DNA from: UBA1309 sp047605645
Lineage (GTDB): Bacteria > Bacteroidota > Bacteroidia > Bacteroidales > Dysgonomonadaceae
NCBI GenBank assembly: GCA_047605645.1
Contig: JASGFJ010000002.1
Coordinates: 124,001-188,000, forward strand
Direction of reading: 5' to 3'
DNA length: 64,000 nucleotides
Both the position numbers and the translations under genes were made by a program. Under the pieces are notes generated by a model. The model saw only the letters and a program-made list of their open reading frames with translations. It was not told where the DNA came from and made no database searches. Below are positions 1-9,399 of this stretch, one piece after another; the stretch's first letter is position 1, and each line of letters begins with the position of its first letter.

Positions 1-333
1 TAATTTGTGGTTCTCCTTGGGTTTTGCATTGTCTTTCTTAAAGATAGAATAGCTGCAAATGTATGTAGAATCTGTCTTTTTTGCAAGAATATATGTAGAG
101 GTATCTCCTCAAATTTGATACTGAAGATATGAAGGAACGTTTGTGTATGATATTTCGAAAGATAAGGACTTGTTGAAGGTTTTTTGTTCGTGCCGGATGT
201 AAAGAGCTAAAGTTCTCTTTTTTTTCAAAAAAACTTTAGCTCTTCGTGAAAGATATTGGTGTGTTTTCCTCTTTGTAACAGCTTTGTTTTGAGTGAATAA
301 CCCAAAATTGAAACTTCGTTTTTTTTATATTTA
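1..333. other. Intergenic stretch, left edge
   Basis: No convincing gene is seen here. It holds the leftward promoter at 56-86 and a long A/T-rich inverted repeat: AAGAGCTAAAGTT (202-214) and AACTTTAGCTCTT (232-244), a perfect 13-base stem whose loop is a T run followed by an A run. The repeat may end transcription of the leftward gene at 334-768, about 90 bases away, but it lacks a clean U run after the stem. Confidence 0.5.
56..86 (-). promoter_or_regulatory. Leftward Bacteroidota promoter at window edge
   Basis: On the minus strand there is TACATTTG (63-56), an exact TAnnTTTG -7 element, with TTG (86-84) 20 bases upstream. Transcription would start near position 49 and leave the window leftwards, so a leftward gene probably begins at or beyond the left edge. 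An ATG on the minus strand at 29-27 could be its start, but too few codons are visible to judge. Confidence 0.5.
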
Positions 334-768
334 CTATTCCTTTTGTTTAAGCTGATCTAAGGGAATATAGATGATTCTTTCCCAGGTTTCTTCTCCTCCG
401 TTGCCATTGGGAGTACTGAATTTGGCCTCCATTGTATGGGGATCTGTCATTTTGTATATAATTTCACTTCTTCCGGCATTGTTGGTGAATACCGAATGTT
501 CGATGTATTCATTTATCAAAAAATTTCCGTCCTCGCTGAATGTGCCATACTGACTTATAATTCCTTTCGAGTTAGGGATCAAAATGTACGAATAGAACGT
601 CTTGTCCGGATTATAAAGTTTCAGATATGTGTAATTCTGGTTTAATGGGTAGCTTGCTTTTCTTAATTGCCACATTCCGGTGAGGTCTGTTTTTTGCTGG
701 GCGAAGCATGTTAGTTGAAAGAGAAAACAGAATGTAATAGCAAGTGTACATGTTTTTAATAGTTTCAT
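334..768 (-). CDS. Small exported protein, DUF4488-like
   Basis: A 144-residue protein with a clear signal peptide (residues 1-23, hydrophobic core then CFAQ, a signal peptidase I type site). The mature part opens with DLTGMWQLRK and continues as alternating strands ending in TWERIIYIPL, a lipocalin-like 'does this differ from the untreated state' layout that resembles the DUF4488 family of Bacteroidota. The family has no established function, and my family match is from memory of the GxWQ opening and the ETWER ending. It stands alone and is transcribed leftwards, possibly from the -7 element at 953-960, which would give a leader near 180 bases. It probably acts in the periplasm. Confidence 0.75.
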   Translation of the reverse strand: MKLLKTCTLAITFCFLFQLTCFAQQKTDLTGMWQLRKASYPLNQNYTYLKLYNPDKTFYSYILIPNSKGIISQYGTFSEDGNFLINEYIEHSVFTNNAGRSEIIYKMTDPHTMEAKFSTPNGNGGEETWERIIYIPLDQLKQKE

Positions 769-1205
769 GATTGTTGTATATTAAATGGTTAAAAAATGGC
801 ATTCCGGTGTTCGAATGTAATGGCGATAGTTACATTGTATCTTGTCTTGTTAGAAAATGTTGCAGGCTTCTTTAAGCCGGTTTGTTTTTTCGTCTGTCTA
901 AAATCATGTTCGTGAGTTGTTAGTTGTTAAGCATGAGTTAATTAGGTATATGCAAATATAGTGCATTTTTCTGAACTTATACTTTTATTTAGAGATAATT
1001 CATTGGGTATCTGTTTTTTTTTAGAATATCTGATCTGCGGATTTATCCGATTCTCTGAAAACTTATTTGATATTTTGTGCTGCTTCTCATTCTGGAAGCT
1101 GTTTTTTGTTTTCCCGAAAAGATTCTTCTTCTGTCATGGAAATCAAACCCAAAATGCGTTGTTTTTTACACTTGCAGTCTTGTTTTAAAAACAATAAATT
1201 ATAAC
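769..1205. other. AT-rich divergent intergenic region
   Basis: This stretch separates the leftward exported-protein gene from the rightward leuS. Apart from the candidate promoters at 953-960 and 1180-1213 I see nothing structured. The open frame at 961-1188 is Phe-rich and has no homology I recognise, and I take it as chance. Confidence 0.6.
953..960 (-). promoter_or_regulatory. Candidate -7 element for the exported protein gene
   Basis: TATATTTG on the minus strand matches TAnnTTTG. No TTG is seen at the right distance upstream, and the leader would be about 180 bases, so this is a weak call. Confidence 0.35.
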
Positions 1206-1213
1206 TACCTTTG
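1180..1213 (+). promoter_or_regulatory. leuS promoter
   Basis: TTG (1180-1182) and TACCTTTG (1206-1213), an exact TAnnTTTG, lie 23 bases apart. Transcription would begin near 1220, leaving a leader of about 18 bases before the ATG at 1238. The position of this element rules out the upstream TTG start at 1211. Confidence 0.75.
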
Positions 1214-1237
1214 CGCGTAAAATGGAAACGTGTAATT

Positions 1238-4039
1238 ATGGAATACAACTTTAAAGAGATCGAAAAACGCTGGCGGCAGTATTGGGTTGACAATAAGACT
1301 TATAAAGTCTCGGAAGATGTCGTTAAACCAAAATTTTATGTTCTGGATATGTTCCCTTATCCATCCGGAGCCGGGCTTCATGTAGGCCATCCGCTCGGAT
1401 ACATCGCTTCCGATATTTACAGCCGATACAAGCGTTTGAATGGTTTCAATGTTTTGCATCCCATGGGCTATGATGCCTACGGGCTTCCAGCCGAGCAATA
1501 TGCTATTCAGACAGGACAGCATCCGGCTATCACTACTGAAGAAAATATCAATCGCTACCGCGAACAATTAGATAAAATCGGTTTCTCTTATGATTGGAGC
1601 CGCGAAGTGCGTACCTCTGATTCAAATTATTATCATTGGACACAGTGGGCTTTTATACAGATGTTTAATAGCTATTATAGCCATGCAGACAAAAAAGCAA
1701 AGCCTATTGCCGAATTAATTTCAGCTTTCGAAAAACACGGAACTGCCGAACTGCATGTTGCTTGTACTGAAGACCTGGAGTTTACGGCAGAGGAATGGCG
1801 CAATAAATCGGATAAAGAGAAACAGGAAGTGCTTCTTAACTATCGCATTGCTTATCTCGCCAATACGAGCGTGAACTGGTGTCCGCAGTTAGGTACGGTA
1901 TTAGCAAATGACGAGGTGGTGAACGGGCTTTCCGTACGTGGTGGATACCCGGTTGAGCAGCGTGTGATGCGTCAATGGAGCCTACGTGTGTCTGCTTATG
2001 CACAGCGATTGTTGGAAGGATTGAAAACGGTAAATTGGAGTGATTCTATTACAGAAACGCAAAAAAACTGGGTCGGACGCAGTGAGGGAGCCGAAATGGT
2101 TTTCCTGGTAAAAGATTCGACTGTTGAATTTACCATTTTTACTACGCGGGCCGACACTGTTTTCGGTGTAACCTTCATGGTATTGGCTCCGGAAAGCGAG
2201 TATGTGAGTCAGGTAACAACAAGCGAACAGTTGCCGGCGGTAAATGCGTATTTGCTTCAAACAAAGAAAAGAACAGAGCGGGAGCGTTTGGCTGATAAAA
2301 AAATATCAGGAGTTTTCACCGGAGCTTATGCCATTAACCCACTGAACGGAAAAGAGATTCCTATCTGGATTTCCGATTATGTATTGGCAGGATACGGAAC
2401 GGGTGCGATTATGGCTGTGCCTGCTCACGATAGTCGAGACTATGCCTTTGCCCGACATTTCAATTTGCCGATTATCCCTTTGATTGAAGGGGCTGATGTC
2501 TCGGAAGAGAGTTTTGATGCAAAAGAAGGAAAAATGATTAATTCCGGTTTCCTAGATGGGCTGGAAGTGAAAGAGGCTATTCAAAAAACAAAAGAATATA
2601 TCCGGGGAAAAGGAATTGGTTGTGTGAAAGTGAATTATCGCTTGCGTGACGCTATTTTCTCCCGTCAGCGTTATTGGGGTGAGCCTTTCCCTGTGTACTA
2701 CAAAGAGGGGTTGCCATACATGTTGCCGCTCGAAAAACTACCTTTAAAACTGCCGGATGTGAATAAATTCCTTCCCACTGAGTCAGGGGAACCTCCATTA
2801 GGGCATGCCAAAGTGTGGGCTTGGGATGAAGCGAATCAAAAAGTGGTGGAAACTTCGCTTGTCGATCACAAAACGATTTTTCCGCTGGAGCTGAATACCA
2901 TGCCCGGATTTGCGGGATCGTCGGCTTATTATTTACGCTATATGGATCCGCACAACGAAAAGGCACTGGTGGATCAAAAAGTAGATGAATACTGGCGAAA
3001 TGTAGATTTGTATATCGGTGGCACGGAACATGCTACCGGGCACTTGATTTATAGCCGGTTTTGGAATAAATTCCTTTTCGATATAGGAGTTTCCTGCGAA
3101 GACGAACCGTTTAAAAAACTTATTAACCAGGGGATGATTCAGGGAAGAAGCAACTTTGTGTACCGTATCAACGGAACAAATACCTTTGTTTCTCTGAATC
3201 TGAAAAAAGACTATGATACCACAGAACTCCATGTGGATGTGAATATCGTCAGCAATGATATGCTTGACTTGGATAAATTCAGAGCCTGGCGTCCGGAGTT
3301 TGCAGATGCCGAATTCATTCTGGAAGACGGCAAATACATTTGTGGATATGCGGTTGAGAAAATGTCGAAATCGATGTTCAATGTCGTTAATCCCGATGAT
3401 ATTGTTGAAAATTACGGTGCTGATACGCTTCGTATGTACGAGATGTTTCTGGGGCCGTTGGAGCAATCCAAGCCTTGGGATACGAATGGGATTGACGGTG
3501 TTCATCGTTTCTTCCGTAAATTGTGGAACTTGTTTTATGTAGGAGATGAGTTTGCGGTTTCCGAAGAACTTCCTTCGAAAGAAGAACTGAAGGCATTGCA
3601 TAAATTGATTAAAAAAGTCACTTTCGATATCGAAAATTTCTCATTTAATACCTCTGTCTCGGCATTTATGATTTGTGTGAATGAGCTGACGGCGCTAAAA
3701 AGCCATAAGAAGGCTATTCTCTCCGATTTAGTTGTCCTGATTGCTCCTTTTGCTCCTCATATTGCAGAAGAATTGTGGTCTAATTTAGGAAATACCTCTT
3801 CTGTATGTGATGCACAATGGCCTGTATGTAATGAGGATTACCTGAAAGAAGATTCTATTAACTATACAATTTCTTTCAATGGAAAAGCGCGCTTTACTAT
3901 CGAATTTCCGGCTGATGCAAATCATGCAGAAATCGAAAAAACGGTACTTGAACATCCCGGATCGGCAAAATGGTTGGATGGGAAAGCGCCGAAGAAAGTG
4001 ATTATCGTCCCGAAAAAGATTGTAAACGTCGTTCTGTAA
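1238..4039 (+). CDS. leuS: Leucine--tRNA ligase
   Basis: Class I aminoacyl-tRNA synthetase that charges tRNA-Leu with leucine in the cytoplasm. Counting from the ATG at 1238 (933 residues), the HIGH-type ATP site reads HVGH at 48-51 within PYPSGAGLHVGHPLGY, and the KMSKS loop is intact at 708-712. An editing domain lies between (TTRADTVFGVTF, then MAVPAHDSRDYAFA, both typical of the CP1 hydrolytic site). The C-terminal anticodon-binding and tail domains are complete. A longer frame starts with TTG at 1211, but that codon lies inside the -7 promoter element, so the ATG ten codons later is preferred. The yitT-type gene starts 7 bases after the stop, so the two are cotranscribed. Confidence 0.97.
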   Translation: MEYNFKEIEKRWRQYWVDNKTYKVSEDVVKPKFYVLDMFPYPSGAGLHVGHPLGYIASDIYSRYKRLNGFNVLHPMGYDAYGLPAEQYAIQTGQHPAITTEENINRYREQLDKIGFSYDWSREVRTSDSNYYHWTQWAFIQMFNSYYSHADKKAKPIAELISAFEKHGTAELHVACTEDLEFTAEEWRNKSDKEKQEVLLNYRIAYLANTSVNWCPQLGTVLANDEVVNGLSVRGGYPVEQRVMRQWSLRVSAYAQRLLEGLKTVNWSDSITETQKNWVGRSEGAEMVFLVKDSTVEFTIFTTRADTVFGVTFMVLAPESEYVSQVTTSEQLPAVNAYLLQTKKRTERERLADKKISGVFTGAYAINPLNGKEIPIWISDYVLAGYGTGAIMAVPAHDSRDYAFARHFNLPIIPLIEGADVSEESFDAKEGKMINSGFLDGLEVKEAIQKTKEYIRGKGIGCVKVNYRLRDAIFSRQRYWGEPFPVYYKEGLPYMLPLEKLPLKLPDVNKFLPTESGEPPLGHAKVWAWDEANQKVVETSLVDHKTIFPLELNTMPGFAGSSAYYLRYMDPHNEKALVDQKVDEYWRNVDLYIGGTEHATGHLIYSRFWNKFLFDIGVSCEDEPFKKLINQGMIQGRSNFVYRINGTNTFVSLNLKKDYDTTELHVDVNIVSNDMLDLDKFRAWRPEFADAEFILEDGKYICGYAVEKMSKSMFNVVNPDDIVENYGADTLRMYEMFLGPLEQSKPWDTNGIDGVHRFFRKLWNLFYVGDEFAVSEELPSKEELKALHKLIKKVTFDIENFSFNTSVSAFMICVNELTALKSHKKAILSDLVVLIAPFAPHIAEELWSNLGNTSSVCDAQWPVCNEDYLKEDSINYTISFNGKARFTIEFPADANHAEIEKTVLEHPGSAKWLDGKAPKKVIIVPKKIVNVVL

Positions 4040-4046
4040 AATAACA

Positions 4047-4922
4047 ATGGGAACCGTGACCAAAAAGTACCTTGATACTTTCTATTGGAAAGATTATGCT
4101 AACATTCTTCTGGGGTTGGCTTTGTATGCTTTCGGGCTGATTGGCTTTATTAAGCCCGGAGGTGTTGTTACGGGCGGACTTACCGGAGTCGCGTTGCTTG
4201 TCGAATACGGAACTTCGGGGAAGATACCCTTGCAGTCGACCTATTTTATAGTCAACTGTTGTTTGTTGTTGTTTTCTTTGAAAATTCTGGGTGTTAAGTT
4301 TTTGCTGAAAACAATTTTTAGTGTCATTGTCCTGACCCTTTTTCTGACCCTTGCCCAGATGTTTTTGCACGAACCTATTGTGAAAAACGAGCCGCTCATG
4401 TCCGGAATTATCGGAGCGATGCTTTGTGGCGCCGGAATAGGCTTGGTCTTTAATGCCAACGGAAGTACGGGCGGTACCGATATTGTGGTTGCCGTCATGA
4501 ATAAATATAGGAATATGGCATTTGGACGAGGCATGCTGTTGTGTGATTTCATTATCATTAGCTGCTCATTCTTTGTTTTTCATGATTATATCAAGATTAT
4601 TCAGGGATTGATTGTGATGGGGGTTATGACTTATACCATCGATATGGTGATTAATGGATTTCGGCAATCGGTGCAATTTCTTATTATCTCGCGGAAATAT
4701 TCAGAAATATCCGATATGGTGAATCACGACTTGAAAAGAGGGTGTACGGTTTTGGATGGAATGGGATGGTATTCTAAGCAAGAGACGAAGGTGATTCTTC
4801 TGTTGGTAAGACGGAATCAGGCCTCCGAAATTATGCGTGCCATCAAAACGATAGATCCGAATGCTTTTATTTCGCAGAGTGTTGTTAAGGGTGTTTTCGG
4901 AGAAGGTTTCGATAAAATATAA
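4047..4922 (+). CDS. YitT family membrane protein
   Basis: A 291-residue inner-membrane protein of the YitT/DUF161 family with a C-terminal DUF2179 domain. The first two thirds hold about five or six hydrophobic helices (for example YANILLGLALYAFGLIGF and ILLGLALY-like segments, then GIIGAMLCGAGIGLVF) with the family signature NANGSTGGTDIVV near residue 135. The last 80 residues form the soluble DUF2179 part, ending GVFGEGFDKI, which is characteristic. The substrate of the family is not firmly known. It follows leuS by 7 bases and is closed by the terminator at 4970-5003, so leuS and this gene form a two-gene unit. Confidence 0.9.
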   Translation: MGTVTKKYLDTFYWKDYANILLGLALYAFGLIGFIKPGGVVTGGLTGVALLVEYGTSGKIPLQSTYFIVNCCLLLFSLKILGVKFLLKTIFSVIVLTLFLTLAQMFLHEPIVKNEPLMSGIIGAMLCGAGIGLVFNANGSTGGTDIVVAVMNKYRNMAFGRGMLLCDFIIISCSFFVFHDYIKIIQGLIVMGVMTYTIDMVINGFRQSVQFLIISRKYSEISDMVNHDLKRGCTVLDGMGWYSKQETKVILLLVRRNQASEIMRAIKTIDPNAFISQSVVKGVFGEGFDKI

Positions 4923-4969
4923 GAAAGCAAAGATCAACTTTATCTACATATACAACTAGATGTTTGTGT

Positions 4970-5003
4970 AAATCCCGGATTGCTTGCAGTCGCGGGATTT
5001 TTT
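4970..5003 (+). terminator. Terminator of the leuS-yitT unit
   Basis: AAATCCCG (4970-4977) pairs with CGGGATTT (4993-5000), followed by a T run. It lies about 50 bases after the yitT-type stop codon. Confidence 0.85.
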
Positions 5004-5454
5004 GTGGTTTTCGCTTTTTTTGTCTGTGGAGGAGCGGTGTTTCGTTGTGAAATTTAAAAGGAAAAAACACCACTTTCGGCTGTATATGCGGCAATCCTGC
5101 TTTTTTGTTTTTTTTGAAAGTAAATGTTAGTAAAAATTAACGACTTTGCGTTTGCTTTTGTTCTTGTAATTTGTTTATGGTAAGTTTGTGTTGTTTTACA
5201 AAATATTTATCGCATAAAATACTAAGATTTTTATTTTTGAAAACTTTTTCTTGTTGTACTTTTTTTAAGTATCATTTATTCAGTATTTTATGTTTAAAAA
5301 AAGAAAATTCTATCTTGTTGAAAAATTCTTGAAATATCTTTTTGTGTATACAAAATAAATAACTAATATTGTATACTCTAATAAAAAAAACGGAACAATA
5401 TTATATTCCTGATTAAAAGGGAAATACTCTTTTTAAGTTTCTCATACATAAATA
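5004..5454. other. AT-rich leader region before nrdJ
   Basis: About 450 bases of very AT-rich sequence with no gene. The only exact -7 match is TATTTTTG at 5232-5239, which would give a leader of about 210 bases; no TTG sits properly upstream of it. I searched for the cobalamin riboswitch B12 box (GCCACTG) because the next enzyme needs adenosylcobalamin, and found none. Confidence 0.5.
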
Positions 5455-8001
5455 ATGGAACAAAAAACTTACACTTTCGAGGAATCTTACAACGCAGCAT
5501 TGGATTATTTCAGTGGCGATGAATTGGCTGCAAAGGTTTGGGTGAGCAAGTATGCATTGAAGGATGCCTCTGGCGACATCTACGAGTTATCACCTGTGGA
5601 TATGCACTGGCGATTAGCAAATGAAATTGGTCGTATTGAGAAGAAATTCTCAAATCCAATGTCTGAGCAAAAACTATTCGATTTGTTCGATCATTTCAAA
5701 TATATTGTGCCTCAAGGAAGCCCCATGACCGGTATTGGAAACAATTTTCAGGTCGCTTCTCTTTCCAATTGTTTTGTGATTGGAATGGATGGCTCCTCTG
5801 ACTCTTATGGCGCGATTATGCGTGTCGATGAAGAACAAGTGCAACTGATGAAACGCCGCGGTGGCGTTGGGCATGATTTGTCTCATGTTCGTCCCAAAGG
5901 GTCTCCGGTGAAAAATTCTGCACTGACATCTACCGGTTTGGTTCCATTCATGGAAAGATATTCAAACTCTACCCGTGAAGTGGCTCAGGATGGTCGCCGT
6001 GGAGCTTTGATGCTGAGTGTTTCTATAAAACATCCCGACTCAGAGTCTTTTATTGATGCTAAAATGACCGAAGGAAAGGTTACGGGCGCAAACGTTTCGG
6101 TGAAAATCAACGACGAATTTATGCGAGCCGTAATTGATAAAACCAATTACGAACAACAATACCCGATTGATAGTGAAACCCCGTCTTATACGAAGCAGAT
6201 TAATGCCTCTAAACTTTGGGAAAAGATCATTCATAATGCCTGGAGTTCGGCAGAACCGGGTGTTTTATTCTGGGATACCATTATTCGTGAATCTGTTCCG
6301 GATTGTTATGCCGATTTAGGCTTTCGTACGGTTTCAACCAATCCATGCGGTGAAATTCCTCTTTGTCCTTACGACAGTTGTCGTTTGCTGGCAATCAATT
6401 TATATTCTTATGTGATTGATCCTTTCACGGATAAAGCTCGTTTTGATTTCGATTTATTCCGTGAGCATGTTGGTTATGCTCAACGCATCATGGATGATAT
6501 TATTGACCTGGAATCTGAAAAAATAGATATGATTCTAGCCAAGATCGATTCCGATCCTGAATCTGACGAAGTGAAAGGTGCTGAAAAACATCTTTGGGAA
6601 AAAATACGTAAAAAAACATTGCAGGGACGCCGTACAGGAGTCGGTATCACTGCTGAAGGAGATATGCTGGCAGCTATGGGCTTCCGGTATGGCACAGAAG
6701 AGGCTTCGGCTTTTGCTGAAGAAGTGCAACGGACATTAGCTTTGGCTGCCTACGCATCTTCCGTAGAAATGGCAAAAGAGCGCGGCGCTTTTGAAATTTT
6801 TGATGCAAAGCGTGAAGAAAATAATCCTTTCATCCAACGCCTGGCTATTGCTGATCCCGCACTGTATGCCAATATGATGAAATATGGACGCCGTAATATT
6901 GCTTGTCTGACTGTTGCTCCGACCGGAACAACCAGCTTGATGACTCAATCCACCTCCGGAATTGAACCTGTGTTTCTTCCTGTTTACAGACGGCGCCGTA
7001 AAGTGAATCCTAACGATAAGGATGTAAAAGTGGATTTTGTAGATGAGGTTGGAGATTCTTGGGAAGAGTATGTGGTATTTCATCACAAGTTTGTCACCTG
7101 GATGGAGAAAAACGGATATTCAACGACACGGAAATATTCTAGCGAGGAAATTGATGAACTAGTACAGAAATCTCCTTACTACAAGGCTACTTCTAATGAC
7201 GTTGACTGGCTGCAAAAGGTGAAAATGCAAGGACGTATCCAGAAATGGGTAGACCATTCAATCAGTGTAACTATCAATCTACCTGCTGATGTAAATGAAG
7301 AGCTGGTTAGTAATCTTTATATTGAGGCTTGGAAAAGCGGCTGTAAAGGATGTACCGTTTATCGTGACGGTTCTCGTGCCGGAGTTCTTATTTCGAATGA
7401 TGACAAAAAGAAGAAAGAATCACACAAAGGAGACTGTTACGAACGTCCGGTGGTTGTCACTTCGCGTCCTCGTGAATTAGAAGCCGACGTGATTAAATTT
7501 CAGAATAATAAGGAAAAATGGATCGCTTTCATCGGCTTGCTCGATAATCGCCCTTACGAAGTATTTACCGGGCTTTCCGACGATGAGGAAGGACTTGTGC
7601 TTCCAAAAAATATTACTCACGGGAGCATTATTAAAAATTACGACGAGAGTGGTAAGAAGCATTACGACTTCCAATATAAAAACAAACGCGGTTATAAAAC
7701 AACTATTGAAGGTTTGGACGAAAAGTTCAATCCGGAGTATTGGAATTACGCGAAATTGATTTCCGGAGTTCTTCGGTATGGAATGCCTATTGATCAGGTT
7801 ATAAAACTGGTGCAAGGGCTAGATTTGAAGAGCGAAACGATAAATACCTGGAAAAACGGGGTAGAACGAGCCCTGAAAAAATACCTTCCGAATGGAATTG
7901 AAGCCAAAGGTCAGAAATGTCCGATTTGCGGACTGGAAACCTTGGTTTATCAGGAAGGCTGTTTGAAATGTAATAATTGTGGTGCTTCTAAATGCGGATA
8001 A
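5455..8001 (+). CDS. nrdJ: Adenosylcobalamin-dependent ribonucleotide reductase (class II)
   Basis: Reduces ribonucleotides to deoxyribonucleotides using adenosylcobalamin to make the active-site thiyl radical, with no oxygen requirement. At 848 residues it has the family's layout: the reducing cysteine in SNCFVIG (C106), the N-x-C-x-E catalytic loop NPCGEIPL (N296, C298, E300), the APTGTTSLM phosphate-binding loop, and a C-terminal extension. The tail carries a cysteine-rich, probably zinc-binding knuckle: C822, C825, C836, C839, C842 and C847. The start at 5455 has no competing upstream ATG. The gene stands alone, ending at the terminator 8041-8079. Reliance on this enzyme fits an anaerobe or facultative organism that makes or scavenges vitamin B12. 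Confidence 0.96.
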   Translation: MEQKTYTFEESYNAALDYFSGDELAAKVWVSKYALKDASGDIYELSPVDMHWRLANEIGRIEKKFSNPMSEQKLFDLFDHFKYIVPQGSPMTGIGNNFQVASLSNCFVIGMDGSSDSYGAIMRVDEEQVQLMKRRGGVGHDLSHVRPKGSPVKNSALTSTGLVPFMERYSNSTREVAQDGRRGALMLSVSIKHPDSESFIDAKMTEGKVTGANVSVKINDEFMRAVIDKTNYEQQYPIDSETPSYTKQINASKLWEKIIHNAWSSAEPGVLFWDTIIRESVPDCYADLGFRTVSTNPCGEIPLCPYDSCRLLAINLYSYVIDPFTDKARFDFDLFREHVGYAQRIMDDIIDLESEKIDMILAKIDSDPESDEVKGAEKHLWEKIRKKTLQGRRTGVGITAEGDMLAAMGFRYGTEEASAFAEEVQRTLALAAYASSVEMAKERGAFEIFDAKREENNPFIQRLAIADPALYANMMKYGRRNIACLTVAPTGTTSLMTQSTSGIEPVFLPVYRRRRKVNPNDKDVKVDFVDEVGDSWEEYVVFHHKFVTWMEKNGYSTTRKYSSEEIDELVQKSPYYKATSNDVDWLQKVKMQGRIQKWVDHSISVTINLPADVNEELVSNLYIEAWKSGCKGCTVYRDGSRAGVLISNDDKKKKESHKGDCYERPVVVTSRPRELEADVIKFQNNKEKWIAFIGLLDNRPYEVFTGLSDDEEGLVLPKNITHGSIIKNYDESGKKHYDFQYKNKRGYKTTIEGLDEKFNPEYWNYAKLISGVLRYGMPIDQVIKLVQGLDLKSETINTWKNGVERALKKYLPNGIEAKGQKCPICGLETLVYQEGCLKCNNCGASKCG

Positions 8002-8040
8002 TTTAATTCGTTGAATACTATAATTTATGTGTTTTGAGAG

Positions 8041-8079
8041 AAGGAGGGTTGCTTGTGTTAGTCACCCTCCTTATTTTTT
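8041..8079 (+). terminator. nrdJ terminator
   Basis: AAGGAGGGT (8041-8049) pairs with ACCCTCCTT (8064-8072) and is followed by a T run. Confidence 0.88.
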
Positions 8080-8135
8080 AAGAAAACGATGCTGAGATAA
8101 CGAGAATTTCCGGCGCTTTCATTGTCTCTATCTCG

Positions 8136-8143
8136 TATCTTTG
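8136..8143 (+). promoter_or_regulatory. Promoter -7 element of the dipeptide epimerase gene
   Basis: TATCTTTG matches TAnnTTTG exactly, 30 bases before the ATG at 8174. The upstream partner element is not clear. Confidence 0.6.
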
Positions 8144-8173
8144 CCGACAGAAATTTTTTTAGAAACAGTGCTT

Positions 8174-9193
8174 ATGAAACTTTCCTGGACACCTTATACA
8201 CTGCAATTGAAGCATGTGTTTTCGATATCTTCTTCCTCAAGAACAACCACTCCGGTTATTCTCACACAGATAGAGCATGACGGCATTATTGGCTATGGAG
8301 AAGCTTCGTTACCTCCCTATTTGCCGGAAACGCAAGAATCTGTTGTCGCTTTTCTTAAAAAAGTCGATTTAAGTCGTTTTGCCGATCCCCTTCTTTTGGA
8401 TGATATATGGGAATATCTGAATGCTGTAGATTCGGGAAATATGGCAGCTAAAGCCTCTGTCGATATTGCTTTACATGATTTGGCCGGAAAACTGATGGGG
8501 CAACCCTGGTGCAAGCTCTGGGGATTAAATGCTCAAAAAGCGCCGGATACGACATTTACAATAGGGATAGATACTCCTGAAGTGGTAAGAGCTAAAACCC
8601 GCGAGGCCGCTGCTGATTTTAATATTCTGAAAGTAAAATTAGGCCGTTCGGAACAAGAAGATAAAGCAATGATTGAAGCAATACGGAAGGAGACGGATGT
8701 ACCTATTTCCGTAGATGCTAATCAGGGCTGGACAACGGTCAACCAGGCTTTAGAAATGATTGACTGGCTCAATACGCAAGGAGTAGTCATGGTGGAACAG
8801 CCAATGCCTAAAAACATGCTGGATGCCAATGCACAAGTGACAGCCCGCAGTGTGCTTCCCACATTCGCCGATGAATCGTTACAGGGACTTGAGGATGTGA
8901 TTCGCCTGAAAGATGTTTTCAACGGAATTAATATCAAATTGATGAAATGCGGGGGGATGCATCAGGCATGGAAAATGGTTAATCTGGCAAAAATCCTGGG
9001 GATGAAAGTTATGATTGGGTGTATGACGGAAACATCTTGTGCTATTTCCGCAGCTTCGCAACTTTCTCCGCTTGTCGATTTTGCCGATCTTGACGGAGCT
9101 TTGCTGATAACCAACGATATTTTTTCAGGAATGATAGTCCGGAAGGGAAAAGTACAGATTAGTTTACGTCCGGGTATCGGGCTGGATAGATAA
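8174..9193 (+). CDS. Dipeptide epimerase (L-Ala-D/L-Glu type), enolase superfamily
   Basis: Likely interconverts L-Ala-D-Glu and L-Ala-L-Glu so that murein peptides can be reused. The frame is open from 8141, but that TTG lies within the -7 element, so the ATG at 8174 (339 residues) is chosen. Counting from it, the muconate-lactonizing subgroup residues are present: K153 and K155 in LKVKLG, metal ligands D181 (DANQGW), E208 (EQPMP) and D233 (ADESL), and the second catalytic lysine K255 in NIKLMKCGG. The GCMTETSCAISAA segment is typical of the Ala-Glu epimerase branch. Dipeptide specificity beyond that cannot be read from the sequence. It stands alone, 206 bases ahead of the acetate-CoA ligase gene. 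Confidence 0.88.
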   Translation: MKLSWTPYTLQLKHVFSISSSSRTTTPVILTQIEHDGIIGYGEASLPPYLPETQESVVAFLKKVDLSRFADPLLLDDIWEYLNAVDSGNMAAKASVDIALHDLAGKLMGQPWCKLWGLNAQKAPDTTFTIGIDTPEVVRAKTREAAADFNILKVKLGRSEQEDKAMIEAIRKETDVPISVDANQGWTTVNQALEMIDWLNTQGVVMVEQPMPKNMLDANAQVTARSVLPTFADESLQGLEDVIRLKDVFNGINIKLMKCGGMHQAWKMVNLAKILGMKVMIGCMTETSCAISAASQLSPLVDFADLDGALLITNDIFSGMIVRKGKVQISLRPGIGLDR

Positions 9194-9313
9194 ATATCAA
9201 AATGTTAGCTTGTTGTCCTTGTTTCTTGTCTTTCTTGCGGGTAAAACTTTTTTAATTTGTATCCGTCGGAAGAAAATGTGTCGTAATGAATAGATTTTTC
9301 TGCTTTTAAACAC

Positions 9314-9321
9314 TATTTTTG
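9314..9321 (+). promoter_or_regulatory. Upstream -7 element before the acetate-CoA ligase gene
   Basis: TATTTTTG matches TAnnTTTG; it would give a leader of about 75 bases and may act together with the nearer element at 9369-9376. Confidence 0.45.
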
Positions 9322-9368
9322 CCCCCCAATTAGTTGAAGAAACAGAAAACCGGACCACATTCTTTTTT

Positions 9369-9396
9369 TACATTTGTAAGAAGCAAACAATAGGAG
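9369..9396 (+). promoter_or_regulatory. Near -7 element and unusual Shine-Dalgarno of the acetate-CoA ligase gene
   Basis: TACATTTG (9369-9376) is an exact -7 element. AGGAG (9392-9396) sits three bases before the ATG at 9400, a Shine-Dalgarno-like sequence that is rare in this window and close to the start codon. Confidence 0.5.
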
Positions 9397-9399
9397 CTT

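Noticed and set aside
961..1188. 75-codon open frame before leuS
   Set aside because: Low-complexity, Phe-rich, no promoter or homology, and it overlaps the leuS promoter region.
1211..1237. Longer leuS start (TTG)
   Set aside because: The codon lies inside the TACCTTTG promoter element, so it cannot be in the message made from it.
5004..5454. Possible cobalamin riboswitch before the B12-dependent reductase
   Set aside because: No B12 box or the GC-rich helices of that riboswitch class are present in this very AT-rich stretch.
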